From Algoriphagus algorifonticola (GTDB lineage Bacteria > Bacteroidota > Bacteroidia > Cytophagales > Cyclobacteriaceae), in the NCBI RefSeq assembly GCF_007655305.1, contig NZ_VLOG01000026.1, positions 1 to 64,000 of the forward strand: 64,000 bases of DNA. The letters run 5' to 3'. The notes under the pieces are model-generated. The model was not told the origin of the DNA and did no database searches. It was given only the letters and a program-made list of their open reading frames with translations. A program made the position numbers and the translations under genes. Shown here piece after piece: positions 1-9,934 of the stretch. Numbering within the stretch: the stretch's first letter is position 1; the number at the start of each line of letters is the position of its first letter.

Positions 1-2
1 TC

Positions 3-95
3 CCCGCGCCGTTTGCGTCGATTGGGAGTGCAAATATCGGGGGATTATTTCAGGATACAATAGATTCTATAGAAAAACTGCTAGATCAGATCTAA
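3..95 (+). CDS. 3' end of an unidentified protein (partial)
   Basis: An open frame enters from the left edge and ends in TAA at 93-95. It encodes about 30 residues ending in KLLDQI, with no stop before the edge. Composition is ordinary (G, A, S, I, then an acidic amphipathic tail), as expected of a soluble protein C-terminus. Nothing in it identifies a family. It converges on the porP/sprF gene, with a terminator-like hairpin between them. Chance open reading over 90 bases is possible, so only moderate belief is justified. Confidence 0.4.
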   Translation, partial: PAPFASIGSANIGGLFQDTIDSIEKLLDQI

Positions 96-169
96 TCTCT
101 TGATTATGAATCAGAAAAATTTTCAAAATTTCTTGAATTAAAAAGCCAATTTCCACGAAGAATTAAATG

Positions 170-196
170 ATTAAAAAGATAATTGTATTAATTATC
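170..196 (-). terminator. Rho-independent terminator of the T9SS pair
   Basis: A 7-bp perfect inverted repeat (GATAATT / AATTATC, loop of 5) lies 32 bases past the stop of the PorP/SprF gene. Read on the minus strand it is followed by a short T run. The stem is all-AT apart from one GC pair, so it may be weak. Confidence 0.5.
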
Positions 197-227
197 AGTA
201 TAATATTCTGAATCTCAGCCAAAAAAC

Positions 228-1250
228 TCAAAACCTGAAACTTGGCAAGGCCGGATAGCTATTTTTCCTCCTTTTATTAGAAGTGAATACATATCTAAAT
301 GAAAGTTCATGAGCTCCCCCGGAAACAGATTGTCCTAGTTTTGAAACTGAAAAGTCAAAAGAGTAACCCAACTCAATCCCTGAATCCAAGGATATCCCAA
401 CCAAGGCAATTAAAGACTCACTATTTGGCAACTGGTACTTAGTTGGAAGACCTCGGTACCACAAACCAAGGATTAATGGCTCAAAGAAAAATTCAGCACC
501 AATATCCAGTTGATTATACAATCCCTGCTGTCTATAATTAAAAGCAATGGCCATAGATCGTTCCTGATCATAATTATTCAGATACTCATTGATATAGCCA
601 GGAGCCAATTCAAACCTATATCCTCCATGTACCCCAAACCTCATAGGTAAAGTGTTTTCACTTTCTGAAAGAAAACTAATCGAGGGTTCCAATAAATGAA
701 AGGCTGAACCTCCCATCCAAAACTTTTTCCCATAAAATAAAAAGCCAGTATGGGCATCAAATGAACGAAGCTTGCTTTCCCCCTCAAATCCATCTCCCGG
801 CTGTCCAATAATCACTCCTCTGTTGATATCGAGCTGCGTGCCCAAAATGACTCTATCAAAATACACATCTCTTCCAGTGAAGCTACCTTGAAAGCCAATC
901 TGAAAGAATGTATTCTCTGATAATTTCAAGCGGTAACTATATAGCAAACCCACTTCATACCATTGACTTTGAGTAAAGGACTCTTTTGCCCCTGTTATTA
1001 TAACACCTACCCCACTATTCAAATTTTCAAAGTAATGATCTCCATAGGCTGTAGATGCTAAAAAACTCTGATCTAATGCTGGCCATTGATTTCTAAAATT
1101 AAAACCTACCCTGCTTTCGTCAGTACTGCCGGCAAATGCTGGATTTAAATAAAACGGGTTGGCATAAAATTGCGAGTATTGAACATCCTGTCCTTTCGAA
1201 AAGAAACAAATCAGAAAAAACAAAACCGCGAAAATCGAAAATTTACTCAT
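228..1250 (-). CDS. PorP/SprF family type IX secretion membrane protein
   Basis: 340 residues with an N-terminal signal peptide (hydrophobic residues about 5-19, ending near SKGQD). It then shows the PorP/SprF opening 'QYSQFYANPFYLNPAFAG', seen at residues 25-42. The rest alternates aromatic and small residues as in an outer-membrane beta-barrel. Family members (SprF in gliding Flavobacterium, PorP in Porphyromonas) assist secretion or anchoring of specific T9SS cargo, usually encoded next door. Here the upstream gene overlaps it by 4 bases (ATGA) and encodes a large CHU_C protein, so this one probably serves that cargo. The family is sure; the partner assignment is inferred from the overlap. 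Confidence 0.9.
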   Translation of the reverse strand: MSKFSIFAVLFFLICFFSKGQDVQYSQFYANPFYLNPAFAGSTDESRVGFNFRNQWPALDQSFLASTAYGDHYFENLNSGVGVIITGAKESFTQSQWYEVGLLYSYRLKLSENTFFQIGFQGSFTGRDVYFDRVILGTQLDINRGVIIGQPGDGFEGESKLRSFDAHTGFLFYGKKFWMGGSAFHLLEPSISFLSESENTLPMRFGVHGGYRFELAPGYINEYLNNYDQERSMAIAFNYRQQGLYNQLDIGAEFFFEPLILGLWYRGLPTKYQLPNSESLIALVGISLDSGIELGYSFDFSVSKLGQSVSGGAHELSFRYVFTSNKRRKNSYPALPSFRF

Positions 1251-3589
1251 CTGATCAGCTTAAATTTTCCACTCTCTTTTACTTGCTCTCCTTCTGTAGA
1301 AACACCATTGAATCGATAGATATATGTACCAGCATCCACTAATTTCCCCTCGATGGTTCCGTCCCATCCTGCACCATTCAATTCATTGCTCTGGAAAATC
1401 AAATCACCCCACAAATTAAAAATCAAAAGTTCTGCACTGAACAGCCCCTTGTATTTGGGAGTGTAAGTTTTATTTTCCTCTAAGCCCGGAGTGAATCCGG
1501 TCGGAAACATTACCCGGAAACTTTTGGTAATAGAAATAGTCTTAGTCAAGCTTTTTTGACAGCCAAACCTGTCAGTCAAGGTTAAAGTAACTTCAAACTC
1601 TCCCTTTTTTCCGAAAACATGCACAGGATCTCTATTTTGAGAGGTTTCCCCATCTCCAAAATCCCAAGACCAGCGGATAGTTCTTGTGTCTGACATATCT
1701 GTAAACTGGATAGGATCATCAGGAAAAATACCACCTTCTGCATCCCCTCGAATATCTGTACCTTGAACAACAAAGTCATAACCAATCAATAGTTCTTCCT
1801 CCTGGATGAATACCTCCACTTGATTGGAGCCGGAATAACAATCAAATTCTTTAGGCTTCACAAAGACTTCGTAAGTGCCACTTTGATTTAAAGTTGAAAT
1901 CTCTTCGTTTTCCAATTCCAAACCATTCCCCGTCAATAAATAATCAAAAGACTCTGGATCATAAGAGGATATACCTTCAAAAATATTTACTGGCTCACCA
2001 GGAATGCATCCAACAACTAATTCATCAAAAATTAATTCTGGATACTCGGGATATACCACCTCAATCGGATCCGATTTAGCAGGACAATTATTTCTATTGT
2101 AAGCCCAAACCTCTACCATGCCCTCTTCACTTATAATGAGCTGGTCAGAGGTTTCATTTACTATCAATTCCCCATCTAGATACCATTCGTATCTAGTATA
2201 TTCTTCATTCCCACTCGCAATAAAAGTCAATGATTCTCCAGGACAGCTATTGATACTTCCTTCAACAACTTCTTTACCGATGACCTCCAAACTTACTGGC
2301 TCTGGAGACTCTTGTATCCTTAAGGTAATTTTATTCCCTTCAGAAGCTTTTCCATAATTATCTCCAATAGTGTAAAAAACGGTCACCTCTTGACCGGCAA
2401 AGCCTTCATTTGGAAAAAATGTGTAGGCTCCTTTTTCTCCTGCTTCCAGAATTCCTTCCGGCAGAACCAAATATCTGTTTTGTTCCAAACATCTTGCCTG
2501 AGTACAGATATCGTCTGCCTGTGCCTGAATTTCCTCCCTTGTCCTGTAAAATTGCAAACAGCGAATCTCTGAGTCAACATTGGGTAAAACCACATCCTGA
2601 TCCAAAATAAAAAACTGATTTTCCTGTCCCTCACAAGTAGCAACATCTTCGAAATCTATTCCGATGGGATTTTCCAAAGCGTCGTCATTAGACACTTCAA
2701 CTTGAAGATTTCTGATTTCATGAAAATTGGTAAAGCCTCCGGTAGAAGCTGCAAATCCGATTTTAAGATTTTTCGGTGCAGGAAAATCATAAGGCCTATC
2801 GAATATGGTCACCATTCTCGGTTGATTGGACTGAGTAGTAACCATCATTCTCAAGGTGAGAAAAAAACCTACTCCATTAGGATTGGGTTCTAATTCTAAA
2901 AACACCTTTCTATAGCCAGGCTGATTAGGATCTGTCACTCTAGTAGTCCCTGATCCACCAGAGCTAATTGGGAATTGTGCTCCTGGATTGAGCCCATCGT
3001 TATTATTTCCTGTTGTATTGGTTTTTCTTCCTACTATAAACTGATAACCCTGAAATCCATTTCCTGGTCCCCTTACTACAATAGCATCTGGTACTCTTTC
3101 TTCAGGCTGAATATTAGAAAACCTACCAATCCTTCCCTCGCCACTGTTGCCGAAATTCCCAAACTCATCAAAGCCAATTCCTATGTAGGCATTACTCAAT
3201 CCAGACTCATTATTTCTAGGAGCATAACCTAAAGAGCCTCCAAATCCGCCTGGTGAAAAATTCTGTGTATCTCCATCAAATAAAAAAATGGTCAAACCAT
3301 CAGCCAGAAACTGGCCTGTTCCTCCATAACTGAAGTACTCAAATTCTGCCTTAATCCCGTAAATGGATGGAAATGGTACATCAATGTAAACATAACCTAC
3401 CTGATCATTCAAATTACTAGTTAGTCGCAAGACCCCGCCTGTCAAAGAGGCATTTCCCCCAAAAATGGTCTTAGATTGAGTGCCTGGCGTTTGAAAACTT
3501 TCACAATATGGAAATCCTGTCTGAGCTTTAACTCCTACCAAGAAATTCAAAAAGATTAACAGACCGATTGCAAAAAATTTAAAATTCAT
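1247..3589 (-). CDS. Secreted lectin-like/PKD protein with gliding-type C-terminal domain
   Basis: 780 residues from the ATG at 3589, which puts a signal peptide (MNFKFFAIGLLIFLNFLVG) at the N-terminus. A GTG at 3631 and an ATG at 3601 would add 14 and 4 residues. After the signal comes an L-type (legume-like) lectin beta-sandwich of about 250 residues, with the motif 'ADGLTIFLFDGD' and a 'GIGFDEFGNFGN' stretch. Ig-like segments follow, then a PKD domain (WSWDFGDGETS), then a CHU_C/gliding-motility C-terminal domain (FPTGFTPG ... WDGTIEGKLVDAGTYIYRF). That last domain marks T9SS cargo exported and retained with a PorP/SprF partner, which is the overlapping downstream gene. A surface adhesin or carbohydrate-binding role is likely; the ligand is unknown. 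Confidence 0.85.
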   Translation of the reverse strand: MNFKFFAIGLLIFLNFLVGVKAQTGFPYCESFQTPGTQSKTIFGGNASLTGGVLRLTSNLNDQVGYVYIDVPFPSIYGIKAEFEYFSYGGTGQFLADGLTIFLFDGDTQNFSPGGFGGSLGYAPRNNESGLSNAYIGIGFDEFGNFGNSGEGRIGRFSNIQPEERVPDAIVVRGPGNGFQGYQFIVGRKTNTTGNNNDGLNPGAQFPISSGGSGTTRVTDPNQPGYRKVFLELEPNPNGVGFFLTLRMMVTTQSNQPRMVTIFDRPYDFPAPKNLKIGFAASTGGFTNFHEIRNLQVEVSNDDALENPIGIDFEDVATCEGQENQFFILDQDVVLPNVDSEIRCLQFYRTREEIQAQADDICTQARCLEQNRYLVLPEGILEAGEKGAYTFFPNEGFAGQEVTVFYTIGDNYGKASEGNKITLRIQESPEPVSLEVIGKEVVEGSINSCPGESLTFIASGNEEYTRYEWYLDGELIVNETSDQLIISEEGMVEVWAYNRNNCPAKSDPIEVVYPEYPELIFDELVVGCIPGEPVNIFEGISSYDPESFDYLLTGNGLELENEEISTLNQSGTYEVFVKPKEFDCYSGSNQVEVFIQEEELLIGYDFVVQGTDIRGDAEGGIFPDDPIQFTDMSDTRTIRWSWDFGDGETSQNRDPVHVFGKKGEFEVTLTLTDRFGCQKSLTKTISITKSFRVMFPTGFTPGLEENKTYTPKYKGLFSAELLIFNLWGDLIFQSNELNGAGWDGTIEGKLVDAGTYIYRFNGVSTEGEQVKESGKFKLIR

Positions 3590-3630
3590 TCTCCCACACA
3601 TTTTGCTAAAAATACGAAATGATCTCAGCA

Positions 3631-3669
3631 CAAAAAGAAAAAAGCCTCGAATGGTTAAAATCCGAGGCT
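3631..3669 (-). terminator. purA terminator
   Basis: Stem AGCCTCG / CGAGGCT (3643-3649 with 3663-3669), loop 13. On the minus strand it is followed by a T-rich tract (TTTTTTCTTTTT). It lies 7 bases beyond the purA stop and just upstream of the lectin-like gene, so the two are probably separate transcripts. Confidence 0.75.
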
Positions 3670-3675
3670 AAATTT

Positions 3676-4959
<1,284 letters not shown>

Positions 4960-5051
4960 CTAAACGGTTAATCAAAGTCTTTTTGAAGGGCGAAATTTGC
5001 GATTCGAGTAAAGAAAACCAAGTGAATTAGGATAAATAATTACCTGAACCA

Positions 5052-5090
5052 AAAAGAAAAAGTCAACCCGCCCGTGAACAGGTTGACTTT
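5052..5090 (-). terminator. Terminator of the rel-fur-STAS operon
   Basis: Perfect 10-bp inverted repeat AAAGTCAACC / GGTTGACTTT (5059-5068 with 5081-5090), loop 12. On the minus strand it is followed by TTTTTCTTTTT. It sits 20 bases after the STAS gene stop. Confidence 0.85.
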
Positions 5091-5109
5091 GTATCGCATT
5101 CAATTTCTA

Positions 5110-5451
5110 TTAATTTTTCTTTTGAAACTCCTCTACGGAATCAAAAACAGTGAATATGTTATTCAATTTCGTAATGATCAGCAACTTTTTAACATGATCC
5201 GAGGGTGAGGTAAGATAAACTTCCCCTCCTACATTTCGCATTTTGGTCAACATGGTGATAAGAAGGCCAATCCCTGAAGAACTGATATATCTCACTTCGC
5301 TCAGATCAATAACAAAATTTTTTGTATCCTCTTCAATCGCATCGGAAACCACCTCCACTAGTTTGGGCCCAACTTCATCACCGATCAAATCCCCTTGGAT
5401 ATATAAATAATGCGCTTTTTCGTCCTGAGCGCTTCTGTATGTTAATTTCAT
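5110..5451 (-). CDS. STAS-domain protein, anti-sigma factor antagonist type
   Basis: 113 residues, a single STAS domain of the SpoIIAA/RsbV type. The loop 'YISSSGIGLL' (about residues 55-64) contains the serine that in characterised members is phosphorylated by a partner-switch kinase. Such proteins bind an anti-sigma kinase in the unphosphorylated state, releasing a sigma factor or other effector. No HATPase-type anti-sigma kinase, PP2C phosphatase or sigma factor is encoded nearby, so the partner must be elsewhere. The start lies 3 bases after the fur stop and the gene is last in the rel-fur-STAS run, which suggests co-transcription with stress regulators. Confidence 0.85.
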   Translation of the reverse strand: MKLTYRSAQDEKAHYLYIQGDLIGDEVGPKLVEVVSDAIEEDTKNFVIDLSEVRYISSSGIGLLITMLTKMRNVGGEVYLTSPSDHVKKLLIITKLNNIFTVFDSVEEFQKKN

Positions 5452-5454
5452 TTT

Positions 5455-5922
5455 TTAATTAGTGGGTCTATTTTCACATTTTTCCTTGGTACAATTACCA
5501 TACAAAATCAATGAGTGATGCATCACTTTGAAATCCAAAATATCCCCTACGGTATTTTGAATATTTTGGATACGGGGATCACAAAATTCCATCACCTGAT
5601 TACAGTCTACACAGATCAAATGATCATGCTGCTTGTACCCATAGGACTTTTCAAATTGAGCGAGATTTTTCCCAAATTGATGTTTGGTCACTAAATCGCA
5701 TTCTACCAAAAGATCCAAGGTGTTATAAACAGTAGCTCGGCTGACGCGGTAATTCTTATTTTTCATACTGATGTATAGAGACTCCACATCAAAATGCCCG
5801 CTTCGGCTATAAATTTCTTCTAGAATCGCATATCGCTCAGGAGTCTTCCTAAGCTTTTGATTTTCGAGATAGGCTGTAAATATTTTCTTTACTTCTTCGA
5901 AATGAGTTGTATTCAAAGACAT
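5455..5922 (-). CDS. Fur/PerR-family metal-dependent transcriptional repressor
   Basis: 155 residues from the ATG at 5922; a TTG 18 bases upstream is a less likely start. The N-terminal winged helix contains [15 protein letters not shown] and the recognition region [12 protein letters not shown]. The dimerisation half has the metal-binding HDHLICVDC segment, with a CxxC pair for structural zinc, and a second Cys pair (NCTKEKC) near the C-terminus. This is the four-Cys pattern common in Fur and PerR. Sequence alone does not decide between iron, peroxide or zinc sensing. It lies between rel/spoT and the STAS gene on the same strand, 53 bases after rel/spoT. Confidence 0.9.
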   Translation of the reverse strand: MSLNTTHFEEVKKIFTAYLENQKLRKTPERYAILEEIYSRSGHFDVESLYISMKNKNYRVSRATVYNTLDLLVECDLVTKHQFGKNLAQFEKSYGYKQHDHLICVDCNQVMEFCDPRIQNIQNTVGDILDFKVMHHSLILYGNCTKEKCENRPTN

Positions 5923-5975
5923 TGGCTTCTTTTTTTCCAAATATAACTTTTGATAGGGAGAAAAGATTCATTTGT

Positions 5976-8195
5976 TCAATCAAAGCGTGAAACCTTGATG
6001 ATTCCCTCTACCTGACTCAAATTTTTCATCAATTTATCCAAATGCTCTGTGCTGTGGACATAGAGCTTGATTGTTCCTTCGAAAATCCCCGCATCTGAAT
6101 CCACTGTGATTGAACGCATGTTTACTTTCAATTCATTGGATATCACCTTAGTAACATCATTAATCAAGCCCACACGGTCTGTACCTACAATGTGTAAACC
6201 TGCTAAAAACGCAATTTCCTTTTGACTGGTCCATCTGGCTTTGATTACTCGATTTCCATGATTAGAAAGTAGTTCCAAGGCATTGGGACAGGAAGTCCTA
6301 TGGATTTTAATTCCTTCATTGACAGTCACAAATCCAAAAACATCATCTCCCGGGATAGGGTTACAGCATTTTGCAAGGATATAATCTACTACATCCATGT
6401 CCTCCCCTATAAGTAGCTGATCGTGATCAGGTCCTTTCAAGCTTTTGATTTCTTTGGTGAATGTACTTTCATCTTTCACCTTTTCCTGAATAGCCTTGTG
6501 CTTCAGCTTTTGGGTTTCTTTGAAATCTTTGAAAGACTTGATAGTGGTAGGATCAATAATTCCTTTTCCAACTCTGTAGTAAAATTCATTCGCTGTTTTC
6601 AATTCAAAGAAGGCCCGTAACTTTTCTACAGTTTCTGAATTGAAATCCATCTTCATCTGCTTAAGCTTTCTTTGAATGATCTCTTTTCCATCCAAAATGG
6701 CAGATTTCTTCTCCTCTCTCAGGGCATCCTTGATTTTAGCCTTAGCGCGAGAGGTCATCACATTATTCAACCAATCCTCTGTCGGCTTTTGCTTATTGGA
6801 GGTAAGAATCTCTACCTGATCTCCATTTTTAAGCTTGTGGTTGATAGGCACCAACTTCTGATTCACTTTGGCTCCTATACATCTGGCCCCTACTTCCGTG
6901 TGAATTTCAAATGCAAAATCCAAAGCAGTCGCTCCAAATGGCAAAACCTTCAAATCGCCTTTAGGAGTAAAGACAAAAACCTCCTCATGAAATAAATTTC
7001 CACGGAAATCATCCATGAATTCTATAGCGTTTCCATCATTGGATTCGAGCATACTCCTTACCTGAGTGATCCAGTCATCCAATCCAGAACTTCCCTTACC
7101 ACTACTGTCTTTCTCCTTGTATTTCCAATGTGCAGCATAACCTCTTTCCGCAATCTCATCCATTCTGGAAGTCCTGATTTGTACTTCCACCCACTGCCCA
7201 GTATTACTCATTACAGTAGTGTGAAGAGACTCATAGCCATTAGACCTCGGAGTACTAATCCAATCACGCAGTCTGTCTGGGTTGGGTCTATAAAAATCAG
7301 TGACAATAGAATAGACCTGCCAGCAATCTGCCTTTTCGCTTTCCAATTCACTATCCAAAATAATACGAACCGCAAACAAGTCATATACCTCTTCGAAAGG
7401 AATCCCCTGCTTTTTCATCTTATTATAGATTGAAAAAACAGATTTCGGTCTACCCTTAATGGTGAAAGAAAAGCCTTGGCGATTCAACTCTTCCTCAATT
7501 GGCTGAATGAAAGACCTGATGAACCTATTTCTATAGGATTTCGATTCATTAATCTTATTAACAATGTCCTTATAGGTATCCGTATCGGTGTATTTCAGAT
7601 AAAGATCCTCTAATTCCGACTTAATCGCATAAAGTCCCAATCGGTGTGCAAGTGGAGCGTACAGATACATTGTTTCTGAAGCGATTTTCAATTGCTTATG
7701 CCTAGGCATGCTGGCCAAAGTCCGCATATTGTTGAGACGATCTGCAATTTTGATCAAAATCACCCTCACATCATCTGAAAGGGTCAGGAGCATTTTTCGG
7801 AAATTCTCAGCCTGTTGAGAACTCCCATACTCAAACACCCCGGAAATTTTAGTCAAGCCATCTATAATGGTCATGACTTTATGTCCAAACTCCCGGTCTA
7901 TATCTTCTAACTCCCAATCAGTATCTTCTACTACATCATGTAATAAAGCAGATACAATTGAAGTGGTGCCCAATCCGATTTCTTCCACACAGATCAATGC
8001 TACTTCTAATGGATGATAGATATAGGGTTCTCCCGACTTCCTCCTCATATCCTTATGAGCCTCCAGAGATACATTGAAAGCTCTTTTAATGAGCTTTGCA
8101 TCCCCTTCCTTCAGGATGGGTTTGGCTTGACGAAGAATTCTTCTATATCGCTTTAAAATTTCTTTTCTTTCTTCTTCGAGGTCTACTTGAATCAT
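5976..8195 (-). CDS. RelA/SpoT-family (p)ppGpp synthetase/hydrolase
   Basis: 739 residues, a full-length Rel-type enzyme that makes and degrades the stringent-response alarmone (p)ppGpp. The N-terminal HD hydrolase domain keeps its metal ligands (YHPLEVAL with H61, and LLHDVVED at 85-91). The synthetase domain follows, with DLFAVRIIL and GYESLHTTV. Then come a TGS domain (FVFTPKGDLKVLPFGATALDFAF), a Cys-containing helical/zinc-finger region (AKCCNPIPGDDV) and a C-terminal ACT domain (VGLINDVTKVI). Both catalytic halves look intact, so it is probably bifunctional. First gene of the rel-fur-STAS run. Confidence 0.95.
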   Translation of the reverse strand: MIQVDLEEERKEILKRYRRILRQAKPILKEGDAKLIKRAFNVSLEAHKDMRRKSGEPYIYHPLEVALICVEEIGLGTTSIVSALLHDVVEDTDWELEDIDREFGHKVMTIIDGLTKISGVFEYGSSQQAENFRKMLLTLSDDVRVILIKIADRLNNMRTLASMPRHKQLKIASETMYLYAPLAHRLGLYAIKSELEDLYLKYTDTDTYKDIVNKINESKSYRNRFIRSFIQPIEEELNRQGFSFTIKGRPKSVFSIYNKMKKQGIPFEEVYDLFAVRIILDSELESEKADCWQVYSIVTDFYRPNPDRLRDWISTPRSNGYESLHTTVMSNTGQWVEVQIRTSRMDEIAERGYAAHWKYKEKDSSGKGSSGLDDWITQVRSMLESNDGNAIEFMDDFRGNLFHEEVFVFTPKGDLKVLPFGATALDFAFEIHTEVGARCIGAKVNQKLVPINHKLKNGDQVEILTSNKQKPTEDWLNNVMTSRAKAKIKDALREEKKSAILDGKEIIQRKLKQMKMDFNSETVEKLRAFFELKTANEFYYRVGKGIIDPTTIKSFKDFKETQKLKHKAIQEKVKDESTFTKEIKSLKGPDHDQLLIGEDMDVVDYILAKCCNPIPGDDVFGFVTVNEGIKIHRTSCPNALELLSNHGNRVIKARWTSQKEIAFLAGLHIVGTDRVGLINDVTKVISNELKVNMRSITVDSDAGIFEGTIKLYVHSTEHLDKLMKNLSQVEGIIKVSRFD

Positions 8196-8273
8196 ACTGA
8201 GGGAATTTACTACAAAAATGGAAGCTGTCTCTTAATTTTTGGAAATGATTTTAGATTTTTTTTTGGGTGAGCA

Positions 8274-8304
8274 TTTGCAAATTATCTTTTAGTACCTACA
8301 TTTG
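8274..8304 (+). promoter_or_regulatory. Promoter of the tRNA-Leu gene
   Basis: Exact match to the Bacteroidota primary-sigma consensus: TTTG at 8274-8277, a 19-base spacer, then TACATTTG at 8297-8304. A start near 8311 is expected, about 45 bases before the mature tRNA. Confidence 0.8.
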
Positions 8305-8355
8305 CATCCACAATTGAAAACGGGATGTAATATCCGGATTTGAATTGGTTCAACT

Positions 8356-8437
8356 GCGGATGTGGCGAAATTGGTAGACGCACTAGACTTAGGATCTAGC
8401 GCCGCGAGGCATGGGGGTTCGAGTCCCTCCATCCGCA
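8356..8437 (+). tRNA. tRNA-Leu (anticodon UAG)
   Basis: Cloverleaf by eye: the acceptor stem GCGGATG pairs with CATCCGC, with discriminator A at 8437. The anticodon stem CTAGA/TCTAG encloses the 7-base loop CTTAGGA, so the anticodon is TAG (reads CUA/CUN). The T arm GGGGGTTCGAGTCCCTC is canonical. It has the long variable arm typical of class II tRNA-Leu. CCA is not encoded. It has its own consensus promoter and is followed by a strong hairpin. Confidence 0.97.
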
Positions 8438-8446
8438 CACATACCG

Positions 8447-8500
8447 AACCCTCAATCACTCGACTGTTTTTCACAAACAGGAAAGAGATTGGGGGTTTTT
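8447..8500 (+). terminator. Terminator after tRNA-Leu
   Basis: An 11-bp outer stem (8447-8457 with 8487-8497, one G-T wobble) encloses an inner hairpin CTGTTT/AAACAG (8464-8469 with 8475-8480). A T run ends at 8500. It lies between the tRNA and tig, so tig needs readthrough or a promoter hidden in the remaining 30 bases. Confidence 0.75.
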
Positions 8501-8531
8501 AGTTAATCTTCATCATAAACATACAAGCGCT

Positions 8532-9860
8532 TTGGAAATCACATTAGACAAGCACTCAGCAAATCAAGCTTCTATTAAAATTAAGCTAACAGAAGCAGAT
8601 TATCAACCGAAGGTAGATGCCAAATTGAAAGATTATGCTAGAAAAGCTAATATTCGTGGCTTCAGACCTGGGAAAGCTCCAATTTCCATGGTTAAAAACA
8701 TGTATGGAACTTCCGTTTTAGTGGAAGAAATCAACGAGATTTTGGGTGAATCTTTGAATAAGTATCTGAAAGAGCAAACTTTCAGAGTTTTGGGTGATCC
8801 ACTTCCAGTAGAAAACGTTGAGGAGAAAATCGATTGGAAAAATCAGAAGGATTTTGACTTTGAATACAAAATCGGCTTTATAGAGAATTTTGAATTGCCG
8901 CTTGATAAGAAAATCAAAGCAACCAAATACGCTATTAAGGTAGATGACAAATTGGTCAATGAAACCATTGAGAATCTAACATCTCAGTATGGAAACAGCA
9001 CCAATCCGGAGACTTCTGAAGAGGGTGATAATATTTATGGAGATTTAAAAGTTGCTGAAGGAGATTTCACTAAAACTCTTTCTTTGCCACTTTCTAAGTT
9101 GAGCAAAAAATTAGCTAAAAAATTCATCGGTCTCGGTAAAGATGCAGTAGTTGAGTTTGACGCTAAAGACGTGAAAAAAGGCGAGTGGGAAGAGGCTTTT
9201 GACTTTTCTGAAGATGAAATGCAATTTGCCAATGGAGCTTTTACATTCACTGTAAAAAACATCAACAGAACTGAAGAGGCGAAAATGGATCAGGAGTTCT
9301 TTGATAAAATCTTTGGTCCGGATCAGGTTAAGTCTGAAGAAGAATTCGTAGCTAAGGTAAAGGATACTCTTCAGTCTAATTACGATAAAGAATCCAAAGT
9401 TTTCACTGAGGAAGAATTAAAGAAAGTGTTGGTAGAAAAGGCCAACCTTGATTTGCCGGAAGACTTTTTGAAAGAGTGGTTGCTTAAAGCAAACGAAGGG
9501 AAAGTCACTCAGGAAGACGTTGATAAAGAATTCCCAATCTATGCAAGACAACTGATTTGGTCTTTGGTTTCTAATGAGTTGGCTAGAGCTAATGAAATTA
9601 AGGCGGAGCACGAAGATGTTATCGCTAAAACCAAAGAGATGATCAGAGAGCAATTTGCAGCGAGTGGTCTTGGATCTCAAATGGAAGACAGCATGGATAT
9701 GTTTGTAGACAATTATCTCAAAGGAGAAGAAGGTCAAAACTATATGAACATGCTAACCTCAGTACAGAATGATAAAGTCTTATCATTTGTACAGGAAAAA
9801 ATAGACATGAAAGAAAAGGAAATAAGCATTGATCAGTTCAAGGAACTTTTAGAAAAGTAA
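8532..9860 (+). CDS. tig: Trigger factor, ribosome-bound chaperone/peptidyl-prolyl isomerase
   Basis: 442 residues, the normal length. It starts with TTG at 8532, where the protein MEITLDKHSANQAS aligns with the conserved family N-terminus; no ATG fits. The ribosome-docking signature GFRPGKAPISMV is at about residues 38-49. The central PPIase (FKBP-like) domain and the long helical C-terminal arm domain follow. The protein binds ribosomal L23 and shields nascent chains. Upstream is tRNA-Leu; downstream, after a terminator, come clpP and clpX, the order found in many bacteria. Confidence 0.96.
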   Translation: MEITLDKHSANQASIKIKLTEADYQPKVDAKLKDYARKANIRGFRPGKAPISMVKNMYGTSVLVEEINEILGESLNKYLKEQTFRVLGDPLPVENVEEKIDWKNQKDFDFEYKIGFIENFELPLDKKIKATKYAIKVDDKLVNETIENLTSQYGNSTNPETSEEGDNIYGDLKVAEGDFTKTLSLPLSKLSKKLAKKFIGLGKDAVVEFDAKDVKKGEWEEAFDFSEDEMQFANGAFTFTVKNINRTEEAKMDQEFFDKIFGPDQVKSEEEFVAKVKDTLQSNYDKESKVFTEEELKKVLVEKANLDLPEDFLKEWLLKANEGKVTQEDVDKEFPIYARQLIWSLVSNELARANEIKAEHEDVIAKTKEMIREQFAASGLGSQMEDSMDMFVDNYLKGEEGQNYMNMLTSVQNDKVLSFVQEKIDMKEKEISIDQFKELLEK

Positions 9861-9876
9861 AATGCTTTTAGCTCTA

Positions 9877-9907
9877 TAAAAAAGTCCTTATTTAAGGGCT
9901 TTTTTTA
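9877..9907 (+). terminator. Terminator between tig and clpP
   Basis: Stem AAGTCCTT / AAGGGCTT (one G-T pair) with a short loop, then a 7-base T run at 9900-9907. Only about 28 bases separate it from the clpP ATG, so clpP expression may rely partly on readthrough. Confidence 0.65.
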
Positions 9908-9934
9908 TTTTTGTTAACCACAACATACATAGAT

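Noticed and set aside
5976..8195. Possibly two separate genes for synthetase and hydrolase
   Set aside because: One continuous frame of 739 codons contains HD, synthetase, TGS and ACT domains in the normal order.
8289..8474. 61-codon minus-strand frame over tRNA-Leu
   Set aside because: It is the reverse translation of the tRNA (RMEGLEPPCLA...), a well-known false protein over tRNA-Leu genes.
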